Part shown: piece by piece, positions 9,203 to 18,970 of the stretch
How positions within the stretch are numbered: the stretch's first letter is position 1
How the letters are laid out: each line of letters begins with the position of its first letter
Assembly: GCA_013388845.1 (NCBI GenBank)
Contig: JACAEN010000008.1
Span: 1-64,000, forward strand
Reading direction: 5' to 3'
Length of the DNA stretch: 64,000 bases
Source of the DNA: Chloroflexota bacterium
GTDB taxonomy: Bacteria; Chloroflexota; Dehalococcoidia; GIF9; AB-539-J10
Notes under the pieces: model-generated
Told to the model about the DNA's origin: nothing
The model's input: the letters and a program-made list of their open reading frames with translations, nothing else
Database searches by the model: none
Position numbers and translations under genes: made by a program

Positions 9203-9205
9203 TAC

Positions 9206-10171
9206 TCAGCCTGTAGCTGCTCCTTCCCACAAATCACAGCGTCCCCCCCACCTCGCCAGAACCTTGCCATCCACAGAGATTTGAGCAATCTCACACAAGT
9301 TGGGGCAAGCTTTACAGACAAAAGAGGAAACCGTGAAATCTGTTTGGCTAACCTCAAAGCCCTTGAAATTTGTCTTATGGCTGTCGGTCCGGATTTCTTC
9401 TCGTAGCAAGAGAGCGGCTCCAATAGCACCCATCAGCTCATGGTGAGGAGGAACGATGACCTTGACTTCTAAAGCCTCTTCGAGTGCCTTGATTATTCCT
9501 TGATTGAAGGCAACACCGCCCTGGAATACTACTGGAGGCAAGATTTCCTTGCCTAAGGCCACATTATTAAGGTAGTTTCGCACCAAAGCTTGACATAAGC
9601 CATAAACGATATCCTCAGTCCTATGCCCTATCTGTTGCTTATGAACCATGTCCGATTCAGCAAAAACAGTGCACCGTCCGGCAATGCGTACCGGGGCTTT
9701 GCTTTTTAAAGCCTGACTCCCAAATTCCTCGATGTCCATGTTTAATCTGGAGGCTTGGTGCTCAAGAAAACTGCCCGTGCCAGCAGCACACACCGTGTTC
9801 ATACCAAAATCAACAACGACTCCATCGCGAATGAGGATTATTTTGCTATCCTGTCCCCCAATTTCCACGACAGTTTGTACTTCAGGTACATAATGCATTG
9901 CCGCCACAGCATGGCTGGTAATTTCATTTTTTATTGAATCGGCACCCAGAACCACACCAGCTAGATAGCGAGCGCTTCCAGTAGTAGCCACTCCACAAAT
10001 CTCAGCCTGAGGTGGCATTTGCTTCCTTATATCTTCCAGACCCTGCTGAATGATACTAATCGGTTTGCCCTGGGTCCGTAAGTAAGTACAGGCTATAAGC
10101 TGGTCCTGGTCATCAAGCAGAGCCATTTTGGTGGTAACCGAGCCAACATCAACGCCCAGATAGGTTTTCAC
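9206..10171 (-). CDS. acyl-CoA dehydratase activase (BadF/BadG/BcrA/BcrD/HgdC family ATPase)
   Basis: GVDVGSVTTKMALLDD; GGQDSKIILIRDG; NTVCAAGTGSFLEHQASRL; FQGGVAFNQGI. Confidence 0.93.
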   Translation of the reverse strand: MKTYLGVDVGSVTTKMALLDDQDQLIACTYLRTQGKPISIIQQGLEDIRKQMPPQAEICGVATTGSARYLAGVVLGADSIKNEITSHAVAAMHYVPEVQTVVEIGGQDSKIILIRDGVVVDFGMNTVCAAGTGSFLEHQASRLNMDIEEFGSQALKSKAPVRIAGRCTVFAESDMVHKQQIGHRTEDIVYGLCQALVRNYLNNVALGKEILPPVVFQGGVAFNQGIIKALEEALEVKVIVPPHHELMGAIGAALLLREEIRTDSHKTNFKGFEVSQTDFTVSSFVCKACPNLCEIAQISVDGKVLARWGGRCDLWEGAATG

Positions 10172-11259
10172 TTTCTCCTTCGTTTCCTTCTAAACTTTAA
10201 TAAATCAACGAAAGCCTCAAGCCTGGTTATCATACCGGGCTTAGCCATCTGCTCATCATAAAGAATAGTAAGCACAGGAATATCCTCTTCGGTTGATGGC
10301 ATGATATTCTGAGCTACTATCTCGGGCATGCATGTGAATGGTGCCAGGTGGATCACGCCATCATACCCATCCCGGGCATAAACCACCTTTTCGCCCACTG
10401 ATTCCCAGCCATCGCCACCCACGCTACGCCTAAGATAGGGCAAGGCGGCTTTATGGACTTGTTCCCACTCATCTATGCCTAAATAGTTGAGAAACAGGCG
10501 ATATTTGACCCACCGGGAAAGGCTCATAGTGCGCTCTACTTCCACCCCTAATTTGCCTAATTCCATTTCTATATCCATGTTGGCAAATGGGTCAAGAACA
10601 ACGAAAACTTCGCCAACTATGCCCACTTTGACCGGGTCAGCCTTGGGATCTTTGGGTATCTGACCCAGCTTCTTGACATATTCCTTAGCGGTGTTCCTGA
10701 CTTCGCGGATCGTCTGTGCCTCGCTGATAGCCTTAACAGCTTGTCGGTAAACTTGGTTAGCCCGGCCCTTCTCAAGTTCTACTGCCCGCACCTTGTGAAT
10801 CACTTTCTCCATTTCATCTAAAGCAAACAGTTTTCCCATGGCAAAGCTAAAGGCAGAAATGATTTTGGACCAGGGGGCATCATTAGTCAGCTCTTTGATA
10901 AGGCGCATGATGCTTTTAACCCTATTTTGAGATACATCGAGAGTGAAGAAGTGAGCATCATAGCCCAAGTCACGTATAATTTGTTCTTGTTCCTTAACAT
11001 AGTAGCCCAATCGGCACACGCCAGTGCCTCGGGCATGAATCAGAGTATCAGCTCCTAATTCACAGGCCTCGATTAGGTTGCCCAATGTAAGCTTGAAGGG
11101 CAAACAGGCTTCCACTGGCGAATATTTGACCCCTAGGTCTAAGGTCCGGTGACTTGTGGGAGGCGGGATTATCAGCTCGTTTTTCCCATTGCCGAGTTTC
11201 TGGACCAGTGCCTCGGCTATGACGTAGGCATTCCCACAATGGGGTATCCCTATGCGCAT
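10168..11259 (-). CDS. 2-hydroxyacyl-CoA dehydratase-like protein (DUF2229/HgdB-like)
   Basis: MRIGIPHCGNAYVIAEALVQKLG...VKYSPVEACLPFKLTLGNLIEA...TCMPEIVAQNIMP. Confidence 0.85.
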   Translation of the reverse strand: MRIGIPHCGNAYVIAEALVQKLGNGKNELIIPPPTSHRTLDLGVKYSPVEACLPFKLTLGNLIEACELGADTLIHARGTGVCRLGYYVKEQEQIIRDLGYDAHFFTLDVSQNRVKSIMRLIKELTNDAPWSKIISAFSFAMGKLFALDEMEKVIHKVRAVELEKGRANQVYRQAVKAISEAQTIREVRNTAKEYVKKLGQIPKDPKADPVKVGIVGEVFVVLDPFANMDIEMELGKLGVEVERTMSLSRWVKYRLFLNYLGIDEWEQVHKAALPYLRRSVGGDGWESVGEKVVYARDGYDGVIHLAPFTCMPEIVAQNIMPSTEEDIPVLTILYDEQMAKPGMITRLEAFVDLLKFRRKRRRK

Positions 11260-12233
11260 ACCCTTCTCCTCCTCTTGACCATATCCAGAAAAGCTTCTAA
11301 TCGAGTAAGCACTCCCCCTTCACTTGTATGCTCGTCCAAACTGAGGTGTAAAAAAGGGGTCCGGAACCCGCGTGCCCGATGTCGCACCATGTCTATCATC
11401 ATAGAGTCGGGACCACAGCCAAAAACAGCCACACTAATTATACCATCGACTTTTCCCTCTAGATAGTATTCACCAGCACCAACTATATCGGCCTCGAAAG
11501 ACCAGTGCGGAGCGCCTCCCAATTTTGTCATGGCGACATCGAGTGCTTGCTGCTCCGCCATCTCTGGGGTAAATACTCTAACTCCCATGTCTCGCAGCCG
11601 AGAAATGAGGCGATGGTTCACATAATCGTCATAGATAACATATTGATGCCCGATAACGGCAATGGACAGACCACGAGATACATCAGGCTCCAAATACGAT
11701 TTGTCCTCACTTCGATGCGTTTCATCCAGGGCTTGAATAGGGGTAATTCCCCTATCGGACATCTCTTTTCGGTAGGCTAAATGGGCTTTCTCGGCTTGCT
11801 CGACAGCTTTTTTAATCTTGTTTTTATCCGAGCTAAAATGGCTTCCTAAGCTATATATGGTTTGATATAAGCCGCGGCGCCCTTTGTTCAAATCTATCTC
11901 CGGGTCGAGAATAGGCGGACACTCTGGCACTAAGGCCCTGGTCATATCTGGTAAGCCGATAAACTTGGAGCAATAGTAGGCCTTCCTGCCCAAGCTGCGC
12001 AATGCTGGAATAAACATATAGTCACATTTATCAGCCAGGGAGATAACATGTCCGAAGAAGAGCTTCACCGGCAAACAGGTCTCAGCCACTGCCCGTGAAT
12101 TTCCAGCGGCAAAGATAGCTTTGTTAGTGAGCGGTGATACCACTGCTTCAGCACCTAGGGCTTCAAAAAATACTTTCCACGCCGGGAAATATTGATAGTA
12201 AGATAGGGCCCTAGGAATGCCTACTTTAAGCAT
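11250..12233 (-). CDS. 2-hydroxyacyl-CoA dehydratase-like/CoA-substrate-specific activase-associated protein (DUF2229-like)
   Basis: MLKVGIPRALSYYQYFPAWKVFFEALGAEAVVSPLTNKAIFAAGN...AETCLPVKLFFGH; C-terminus homologous to the neighbouring gene (TRLEAFLDMVKRRR). Confidence 0.83.
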   Translation of the reverse strand: MLKVGIPRALSYYQYFPAWKVFFEALGAEAVVSPLTNKAIFAAGNSRAVAETCLPVKLFFGHVISLADKCDYMFIPALRSLGRKAYYCSKFIGLPDMTRALVPECPPILDPEIDLNKGRRGLYQTIYSLGSHFSSDKNKIKKAVEQAEKAHLAYRKEMSDRGITPIQALDETHRSEDKSYLEPDVSRGLSIAVIGHQYVIYDDYVNHRLISRLRDMGVRVFTPEMAEQQALDVAMTKLGGAPHWSFEADIVGAGEYYLEGKVDGIISVAVFGCGPDSMMIDMVRHRARGFRTPFLHLSLDEHTSEGGVLTRLEAFLDMVKRRRRVCA

Positions 12234-13395
12234 GGCAGAACTCTCGCTTAATCTTATCCAGTATTTCTGGCTGAGCCAGGATGTCAACTACAGTCATAGC
12301 CATAGCCTTAGCGGCATCTATTAAGCCCTGCTGTCCCGCCTCTGAGGCGGCGGCGGCCGCAAACTCCGGTGTATGTATCAATACCTCACGAGGGGCAATA
12401 GCTACCGTGGCATGTATACTGGGCACCACCTGGCTAACATTGCCCATGTCGCTGCTGCCCATCCCAAAACGGGGGTCGAAGGCTTCTACTTTGCGCCCCA
12501 AGGATTCCAGATTTTGCCTGAATAGCCCAGCTAAAATCATATTGCTTTTCATGGGAGCATAGATGTTCTCTCTCCATCTATATTCCAACCTTGCCCCGGT
12601 AGCTACAGATGCTCCTATAAAACAGTTCAAAACTTTGTCCTTCAACTCAGCAAGATAATCATTATCCAGAGCACGTACCAAAAACACGGCCGCACTGTGG
12701 GCAGGGACTATGTTGGGCGCTTCACCGCCATCAGTGATTATGCCGTGGATGCGTGCGTCCCCCCTTATGTGCTGGCGCAGCGAATTTATCGAGTTGAAAG
12801 CTAAAATCATAGCGTCCAAGGCGTTTACTCCCTTGTGAGGTTGCCCAGCAGCATGAGCTGCCTTGCCAAAAAACTCCACTTCCAAGGAGCTGCAGGCGAG
12901 TGCCTCTTCCGTCGGCATATTCCTTGTATTAGGATGTACTATCATAGCCACATCTATTTCTTTGAAGACCCCGGCTTTCACCATGTCTATCTTGCCCCCG
13001 AAGCCCTCCTCCGCAGGAGTGCCCAGAACCACAACGCTGCCCCCCAACTGGTCAATGATAGGCTTACTGGCAACACCGGCGCCGACTGCTGAGGCAGCTA
13101 TGATATTGTGCCCACAGCCATGCCCTATTTTGGGTAAAGCATCATATTCAGCAAGTAAGACAATTTTGGGACTCCCCTGACCATATGTCGCTCGAAAGGC
13201 TGTAGGTAAGCCAGCAATACCCCGCTCCACATAAAATCCACTTTCTTCCAGATAATTAGTAAGCCAGGCCAAAGCTTTGTCCTCTTCGAAGCCCAGTTCA
13301 GGATTATCATGGATATTCAAGCTCAACTGGATAAGTTGTTGCCTTTGTAGTTCGACGCTATCTTTTACCTTTAGCTTCAGTTTTTCTATTTTCAA
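12226..13395 (-). CDS. M20 family amidohydrolase/peptidase
   Basis: LAEYDALPKIGHGCGHNIIAASAVGAG; AEEGFGGKIDMVKAGVF; FFGKAAHAAGQPHKGVNALDAMI. Confidence 0.93.
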   Translation of the reverse strand: MKIEKLKLKVKDSVELQRQQLIQLSLNIHDNPELGFEEDKALAWLTNYLEESGFYVERGIAGLPTAFRATYGQGSPKIVLLAEYDALPKIGHGCGHNIIAASAVGAGVASKPIIDQLGGSVVVLGTPAEEGFGGKIDMVKAGVFKEIDVAMIVHPNTRNMPTEEALACSSLEVEFFGKAAHAAGQPHKGVNALDAMILAFNSINSLRQHIRGDARIHGIITDGGEAPNIVPAHSAAVFLVRALDNDYLAELKDKVLNCFIGASVATGARLEYRWRENIYAPMKSNMILAGLFRQNLESLGRKVEAFDPRFGMGSSDMGNVSQVVPSIHATVAIAPREVLIHTPEFAAAAASEAGQQGLIDAAKAMAMTVVDILAQPEILDKIKREFCHA

Positions 13396-13435
13396 GGTTG
13401 TTTAACACTCCCTTCTGTCATCCTGAGCCTTTTTC

Positions 13436-13478
13436 CCCTTGTCATTCTGAGCCCCGATAAAATCGGGGCGAAGAACCT
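13436..13478. repeat. interspersed palindromic repeat gtcattctgagccccgataaaatcggggcgaagaacct
   Basis: Same family as copies at 24219-24295 and 53614-53652. Confidence 0.75.
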
Positions 13479-13581
13479 ACTTCCCAGCGTGACGAAACAA
13501 TCGTTTTCTATCTCAATACTTGAACCTCTTGACAATAGCTATTATACTTTGTGCGGGATGGGGATTTCTAGGCGATAACGA

Positions 13582-14040
13582 ATGGAAGAACTTAAAAAGA
13601 AGCCTCTCAAGGCTTCAATAAATGTGGCGCAATTAATGAAAGAGCCTGTGGGCTCTAGCCAAAGCCATGACATAGGCGGGATGATTAACGAGGAAATTGA
13701 AGGGCTGGTTGAAGGAAAGGTAAAATTGACTCGTATCAGTCAGGGGATTTTGGTTCAGGCTAAACTAGCTGTCGAGCTAAAGCTGCAGTGCAGCCGTTGC
13801 TTAGATATGTTCTCATGCTCCATAAGCTTTGATGTGGAAGAGGAATTTCTTTCCACGGCGAATTTCGGTTCCACAGCATCTTTGGCGGAAGAATCACAGG
13901 GCTTTACCATTAATAGTGAGAATATGCTTGACTTGGACGAGCTGATAAGGCAGTATGTGTTGTTAAATTTGCCCATGAAACCTTTGTGTCGACCTGACTG
14001 CCCAGGGATAAAGGAGATGGATTCATATGCCAGTACCTAA
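13582..14040 (+). CDS. YceD/DUF177 family protein
   Basis: LQCSRCLDMFSCSISFDVEEEF...DLDELIRQYVLLNLPMKPLCRPDCPGI; upstream of rpmF. Confidence 0.9.
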   Translation: MEELKKKPLKASINVAQLMKEPVGSSQSHDIGGMINEEIEGLVEGKVKLTRISQGILVQAKLAVELKLQCSRCLDMFSCSISFDVEEEFLSTANFGSTASLAEESQGFTINSENMLDLDELIRQYVLLNLPMKPLCRPDCPGIKEMDSYAST

Positions 14041-14215
14041 GAAAAAAACCTCTCAAGCACGCCAAGGGAAAAGGCGCAGCCACCTCAAGCTAACGCCGCC
14101 GGCTCTGGATACTTGTCCACATTGCCACAGCCCCAAGTTAGCTCACCACGTTTGCCCCAACTGCGGCTGGTACGATGACAGAGAAGTAATTGAGGTCAAA
14201 ACCGCCAAGAAATAG
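14027..14215 (+). CDS. rpmF: 50S ribosomal protein L32
   Basis: MPVPKKKTSQARQGKRRSHLKLTPPALDTCPHCHSPKLAHHVCPNCGWYDDREVI. Confidence 0.97.
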   Translation: MPVPKKKTSQARQGKRRSHLKLTPPALDTCPHCHSPKLAHHVCPNCGWYDDREVIEVKTAKK

Positions 14216-14220
14216 TTTGC

Positions 14221-15162
14221 ATGGCTGAGCGATCCAGGGTAGCTTATGTTTTCCCAGGGCAGGGCTCCCAAAACATTGGCATGGGGTTAGACCTGTATAA
14301 TAGCTATCCTTCAGCCAAGGAAGTCTTTAATGAAGCTGACGCTTCTTTAGGCTTTCCCCTCTCTCGCCTATGCTTTGAGGGCCCCGCAGAGGAATTAGTC
14401 AAGACCCACAACGTCCAGCCAGCGATATTGGTCGTCAGCATCGCCTGCCTCAAAGTGCTACAGGAGGCCAGTCGCAGCAATTTCCTGCCTCCAGCCTTTG
14501 TCGCCGGACATAGTTTAGGGGAATATACTGCTCTGGTGGCTGCTGGTGTACTGAGCTTGACTGATGCAGTTCTCCTTGTTAGAGAAAGGGGCAGATTGAT
14601 GTATGAAGCTGGGCTAAAAAATCCTGGGGGTATGCTCGCAGTAATAGGGCTTGATGAGGGAACGGTTAGAGATATAAGCTTGCGCAGCGGAACCGAAATT
14701 TCCAATATAAACTGCCCCGGGCAGATTGTAGTCAGCGGGGCTATTGAGGCTCTGGCTGAAGCTAATAATTTAGCCAAAACAAAAGGAGCTCGTGCTCTTA
14801 TCCCTCTAAAAGTCAGCGGAGCTTTCCATTCTGCTTTGATGGAGCCAATCATAGCTGAATTCAGTGAAATCGTCTCAAGCTTTGAGTTTCACCCTCCGTC
14901 CATCCCTATAATATCTAATGTGACTGCCCGGCCGTTAACCGATGTTGATTCCATTAAAGAAGACCTGGTGAAACAGCTTCGTAATTGTGTCCAATGGCAA
15001 AGGTCTGTGGAATATATAATGCACAATGGAGTCACCGTCTTCTATGAAATAGGCCCCGGGAGAGTACTTAGCGGTCTAATCAGGCGAATCAATTCCGAAC
15101 TGCAAATTTTCAACGTATCAGGAATTGAGGATATAGCGCAGCTAGCAAGAGAGTTCCAGTAG
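14221..15162 (+). CDS. fabD: malonyl CoA-acyl carrier protein transacylase
   Basis: YVFPGQGSQNIGMG; GHSLGEYTALVAAG; GAFHSALM. Confidence 0.97.
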   Translation: MAERSRVAYVFPGQGSQNIGMGLDLYNSYPSAKEVFNEADASLGFPLSRLCFEGPAEELVKTHNVQPAILVVSIACLKVLQEASRSNFLPPAFVAGHSLGEYTALVAAGVLSLTDAVLLVRERGRLMYEAGLKNPGGMLAVIGLDEGTVRDISLRSGTEISNINCPGQIVVSGAIEALAEANNLAKTKGARALIPLKVSGAFHSALMEPIIAEFSEIVSSFEFHPPSIPIISNVTARPLTDVDSIKEDLVKQLRNCVQWQRSVEYIMHNGVTVFYEIGPGRVLSGLIRRINSELQIFNVSGIEDIAQLAREFQ

Positions 15163-15165
15163 CTA

Positions 15166-15579
15166 ATGGCTAGCACTAGACGAAAGGCAAGGATTGCTGC
15201 TCTTCAAGCACTTTACGAGCTTGATTGCACCAAGCACAAAGTGGAAGAGGCTTTAGCTCATCTATCTACGGAGAAGGCGTTGCCTCCAGAAGCTCTCAGC
15301 TTCAGTGAGCACTTGGTACGAGGAGTGCTAGAGCACAAACCTAAGCTCGATGCTTTCATTGAAAAATTTGCCCCAGCCTTTCCCCCAGAACAGATGTCTA
15401 TCATTGACAGAAATATTCTGCGTCTGGCTATTTTCGAAATCCTGTTCAATGATAAAACTCCAGTTAAGGTAGCGATAAACGAAGCTGTGGAGTTAGCCAA
15501 GCATTTCGGAAGCGATTCTTCCCCTCGATTAATCAATGGAGTATTGGGCTCCATAACAACTGAACGTGGCATAAAATAA
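15166..15579 (+). CDS. nusB: transcription antitermination factor NusB
   Basis: ARIAALQALYELD...MSIIDRNILRLAIFEILFNDKTPVKVAINEAVELAKHFGSDSSPRLINGVLGSI. Confidence 0.96.
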   Translation: MASTRRKARIAALQALYELDCTKHKVEEALAHLSTEKALPPEALSFSEHLVRGVLEHKPKLDAFIEKFAPAFPPEQMSIIDRNILRLAIFEILFNDKTPVKVAINEAVELAKHFGSDSSPRLINGVLGSITTERGIK

Positions 15580-15720
15580 TAAAGGCCCACCAAGAGGTGT
15601 GAGAGCCTTATCTACTCTCTAGCAGTCTACTAACTCGAATGACGATGCCACAGAGGCTTGCCTCCCCTGCCAGGTTTTGTTATACTTGTCGGCTGTGCTC
15701 CAATCTGTGTTACGAAGAAA

Positions 15721-15758
15721 AAGGGTGGCTACAATGCTTTTGCAGGCCACCCTTTTTT
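15721..15758 (+). terminator. rho-independent terminator-like hairpin upstream of the hdr locus
   Basis: aagggtggc...ggccaccctttttt hairpin plus T tract. Confidence 0.65.
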
Positions 15759-15793
15759 GTGGCCAATTCTGAAGAGTTGAGGTAAATCTTAAA

Positions 15794-16948
15794 ATGAATA
15801 CACTAAGCCCTTACAAAGAAGCCACAGAGGTTATACTCCAGGCTGGTGGCGAACCAGTTAAACTGTGTTACCAATGTGGTCTGTGCACCGGTACTTGTCC
15901 CTGGAACACAGTGCGAAGCTTTATGGTTCGCCGTATTATGCATGAAGCTCAACTGGGAGCAACCGACTTCGGCAGCGAAGATGTCTGGACTTGTGTCACC
16001 TGCCGAGCCTGCGTGCAGCGCTGCCCCCGAGGCGTCGAGATAATTGATGTCATGAGAGCTATACGCCGAGCTGTGGCTAGCCTAGGCCTAGGTATCGTCC
16101 CCGATGCTTTGAGGATTTCAGCCAAGAACATCGCTGGCGCAGGCAACCCAATTGGTGAGGCGCCGGAAAAGCGAAATGACTGGGCTAAGGATCTTAAGGT
16201 GAGGAGCTTTGCTTCGAGCACCGAAATACTCTATTTCCCGTGCTGTGTTCCGTCCTATGACCCCGATGTAAAGACAGTGGCTCGGGCTACGGCCACAATC
16301 TTCAATAAGCTTGGGATTGATTACGGCCTTATAGGCACCCAGGCAAGATGCTGTGGTGAGTCAATTAGAAAAGCCGGGCATGAAGATACGTTTCAAAGTC
16401 TGGTTCAAAATAACATCAATCTCTTTACCACTAATGGCGTCAAAACCATAGTAGTTTCCTCACCGCACTGCTACCACACATTTAAGAATGAATACCCTGA
16501 ACTAGGGGGTAAATTCGAAGTACTTCATACCACTCAATATCTAGCTTCGCTTATCGAGCAAGGGAAATTGAAGCTCTCCCGGCGAGTCGGGATAAATAAG
16601 AAAGTAATCTATTCCGATCCTTGCTATTTGGGGAGACACAATGGCATATACAATGAGCCAAGGAAGATCCTGCAAAGCATTCCTGGTTTGAAATTAATAG
16701 AATTTCCCGACGCTCGGGAGGATGCGCTCTGCTGTGGAGGTGGCGGTGGTAGAATCTGGATGGATACGCCGAAGGGGCAAAGGTTCTCTGATATGAGGGT
16801 CGAGCAAGCCGTTGCCCAAGGCGCTGACATAATAGCTGTGGCATGTCCTTATTGCTTCCTGAATTATAGAGACAGTGTACTCTCCATGGGTAAAGCCGAT
16901 ACTATGCAGGTCAAAGATATCAGTGAGCTCGTCGCTGAGGCCATATGA
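15794..16948 (+). CDS. HdrC-HdrB (HdrD-like) fused heterodisulfide reductase-type Fe-S subunit
   Basis: Two 4Fe-4S motifs (CYQCGLCTGTCPW, CVTCRACVQRCPRG) followed by two CCG-type domains (RCCGESIRKAG, LCCGGGGGRIWMD, CPYC). Confidence 0.92.
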   Translation: MNTLSPYKEATEVILQAGGEPVKLCYQCGLCTGTCPWNTVRSFMVRRIMHEAQLGATDFGSEDVWTCVTCRACVQRCPRGVEIIDVMRAIRRAVASLGLGIVPDALRISAKNIAGAGNPIGEAPEKRNDWAKDLKVRSFASSTEILYFPCCVPSYDPDVKTVARATATIFNKLGIDYGLIGTQARCCGESIRKAGHEDTFQSLVQNNINLFTTNGVKTIVVSSPHCYHTFKNEYPELGGKFEVLHTTQYLASLIEQGKLKLSRRVGINKKVIYSDPCYLGRHNGIYNEPRKILQSIPGLKLIEFPDAREDALCCGGGGGRIWMDTPKGQRFSDMRVEQAVAQGADIIAVACPYCFLNYRDSVLSMGKADTMQVKDISELVAEAI

Positions 16949-16963
16949 TAACGGAGCAGTGAG

Positions 16964-18949
16964 ATGGAAGAGATAAGGATTGGCGTTTACATCTGCCAGT
17001 GCGGGTTAAACATTGCTGGCGTAGTGAACGTGGAAGAGGTCGCCAAGTATGCTGGAACTCTACCTAATGTAGTAGTCTCTCGTCACTACAGGTATATGTG
17101 TTCTGACCCAGGGCAGGACCTCATCAAAAAAGATATTCAAGAACTGGGGCTCAATCGGGTTGTGGTTGCTGCCTGCTCTCCAAAGATGCACGAGCCGACA
17201 TTCCGCAAGGCTGTTGAAGACGGCGGGCTGAATCCTTATCTATATGAGCATGCCAACATTAGAGAACATTGTTCCTGGGTTCATGACGATAAAAAACTGG
17301 CTACTAATAAGGCTAAAGATTTAGTCAGGGCAGCAGTAAGGCGAGTTTATTACCATGAGCCTCTGGTCATTAAAGAAGCACCACTTAATCCCAATGTATT
17401 GGTTGTTGGCGGTGGCATCGCAGGGATGCAGGCGGCATTGGACATTGCTAACGGACAGCATAAGGTATATCTGGTAGAAAAGGACCCCAGCATCGGTGGG
17501 CATATGATGCAGCTTGATAGAACTTTCCCTACTCTAGACTGTTCCGAATGTATTCTCACCCCTAAGATGTCAGACGTGGGGCGTCATCCCTTTATCGAAC
17601 TTTTAGCTTACAGCGAAGTAGAAGAGGTCTCGGGCTCTATAGGTAATTTCAAGGTTAAGGTAAGAAAAAAAGCTAGACACATAGATGAGAGCAAATGTAT
17701 TGGTTGCAACGTGTGTGAAGAAAAATGCCCCTGGAAGACCGATAGTGAATTTGAGATGGGCTTAGCCAAGAGAAAAGCAGTTTATATACCTTTCGCTCAA
17801 GCTGTCCCCCATCTTGCAGTAGTAGATCCTAATCTTTGTGCTTACATCAAATCGGATGGCAAGAAATGCGGAGCCTGCATAAAATTCTGTGAAGCCCAAG
17901 CTATAACCCCGGAGACTCTTCTCAAGCAAACTGACCAAATTATTGAGTTTGATGTGGGCACGATAATCATAGCTACCGGGTATGACCAATTTGACCCGTC
18001 TGTGATACCTCACTATGGATATGGAAAATACGATAATGTACTAACCGGACTTCAGTTTGAAAGAATGACCTGCGCCGCGGGACCAACTGGGGGTAAGATT
18101 TTGTTGAAGGACGGGCGAGAGCCGGAAAGTGTAGCTATTGTGCACTGTGTGGGTAGTCGTGACCAAAACTACCATGAGTATTGTTCCAGAGTATGCTGTA
18201 TGTATGGGCTCAAATATGCTCATTTGATAAAAGAACTCGCCAAAGCCGATGTATATGAGTTTTATATTGATATGCGTTGCTTTGGAGAAGGCTACGAGGA
18301 ATTCTATAAACGCCTTTCAGAGGAGGGAGTGAATTTCATACGGGGGAAGGTAGCCAAGATTACAGATGAAGCCCTAAGCGACGAGGAGAAAGGCAAGTTG
18401 ATTGTAGTCGGTGAGGACACGCTTCTAGGCAAGATAGTGCGAGTTCCCGTGGACATGGTTATACTGTGCTCTGCTCTGGAAGCTCGCTCCGACGCTGAGA
18501 ATCTCGCCAAGATCTTTAATATTAATCGTAGGGCAGATGGCTTCTTCTTGGAGAGGCATATCAAGCTCGACCCTGTGGCTACTCCAACAGATGGCATTTT
18601 TATCGCTGGCTGCTGTGAAGGCCCTAGAGACATTCCTGATACAGTAGCACAAGCCGAAGCAACAGCAGCCAAAGCCCTGTCATTGATAAGTAAAGGCACA
18701 ATCACAACAGAAGCTGCTATCTCCTATGTAGACGAGACCATATGTAGTGGCTGTGGGATTTGCGAGGCCTTGTGCCCCTTTCAAGCCATCGAGCTTCAGC
18801 CCAGAGATGGCAAGCGGGTGTCCCATGTCAATGAGGTAGCATGCAAGGGTTGCGGTGCCTGCAGTGCTGCCTGCCCTTCAGGAGCCATTGCCATGCACCA
18901 CTTCACTAATGAACAAATTCTAGCTCAAGTAGAAGCTCTGTTTAGCTAA
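16964..18949 (+). CDS. HdrA-like heterodisulfide reductase subunit A (FAD, ferredoxin domains)
   Basis: GVYICQCGLNIAGVVNVEEV; VVGGGIAGMQAALDIANGQHKVYLVEK; C-terminal CSGCGICEALCP and CKGCGACSAACPSGAI. Confidence 0.96.
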   Translation: MEEIRIGVYICQCGLNIAGVVNVEEVAKYAGTLPNVVVSRHYRYMCSDPGQDLIKKDIQELGLNRVVVAACSPKMHEPTFRKAVEDGGLNPYLYEHANIREHCSWVHDDKKLATNKAKDLVRAAVRRVYYHEPLVIKEAPLNPNVLVVGGGIAGMQAALDIANGQHKVYLVEKDPSIGGHMMQLDRTFPTLDCSECILTPKMSDVGRHPFIELLAYSEVEEVSGSIGNFKVKVRKKARHIDESKCIGCNVCEEKCPWKTDSEFEMGLAKRKAVYIPFAQAVPHLAVVDPNLCAYIKSDGKKCGACIKFCEAQAITPETLLKQTDQIIEFDVGTIIIATGYDQFDPSVIPHYGYGKYDNVLTGLQFERMTCAAGPTGGKILLKDGREPESVAIVHCVGSRDQNYHEYCSRVCCMYGLKYAHLIKELAKADVYEFYIDMRCFGEGYEEFYKRLSEEGVNFIRGKVAKITDEALSDEEKGKLIVVGEDTLLGKIVRVPVDMVILCSALEARSDAENLAKIFNINRRADGFFLERHIKLDPVATPTDGIFIAGCCEGPRDIPDTVAQAEATAAKALSLISKGTITTEAAISYVDETICSGCGICEALCPFQAIELQPRDGKRVSHVNEVACKGCGACSAACPSGAIAMHHFTNEQILAQVEALFS

Positions 18950-18970
18950 ATGAATTGGGGAATTCACTAA

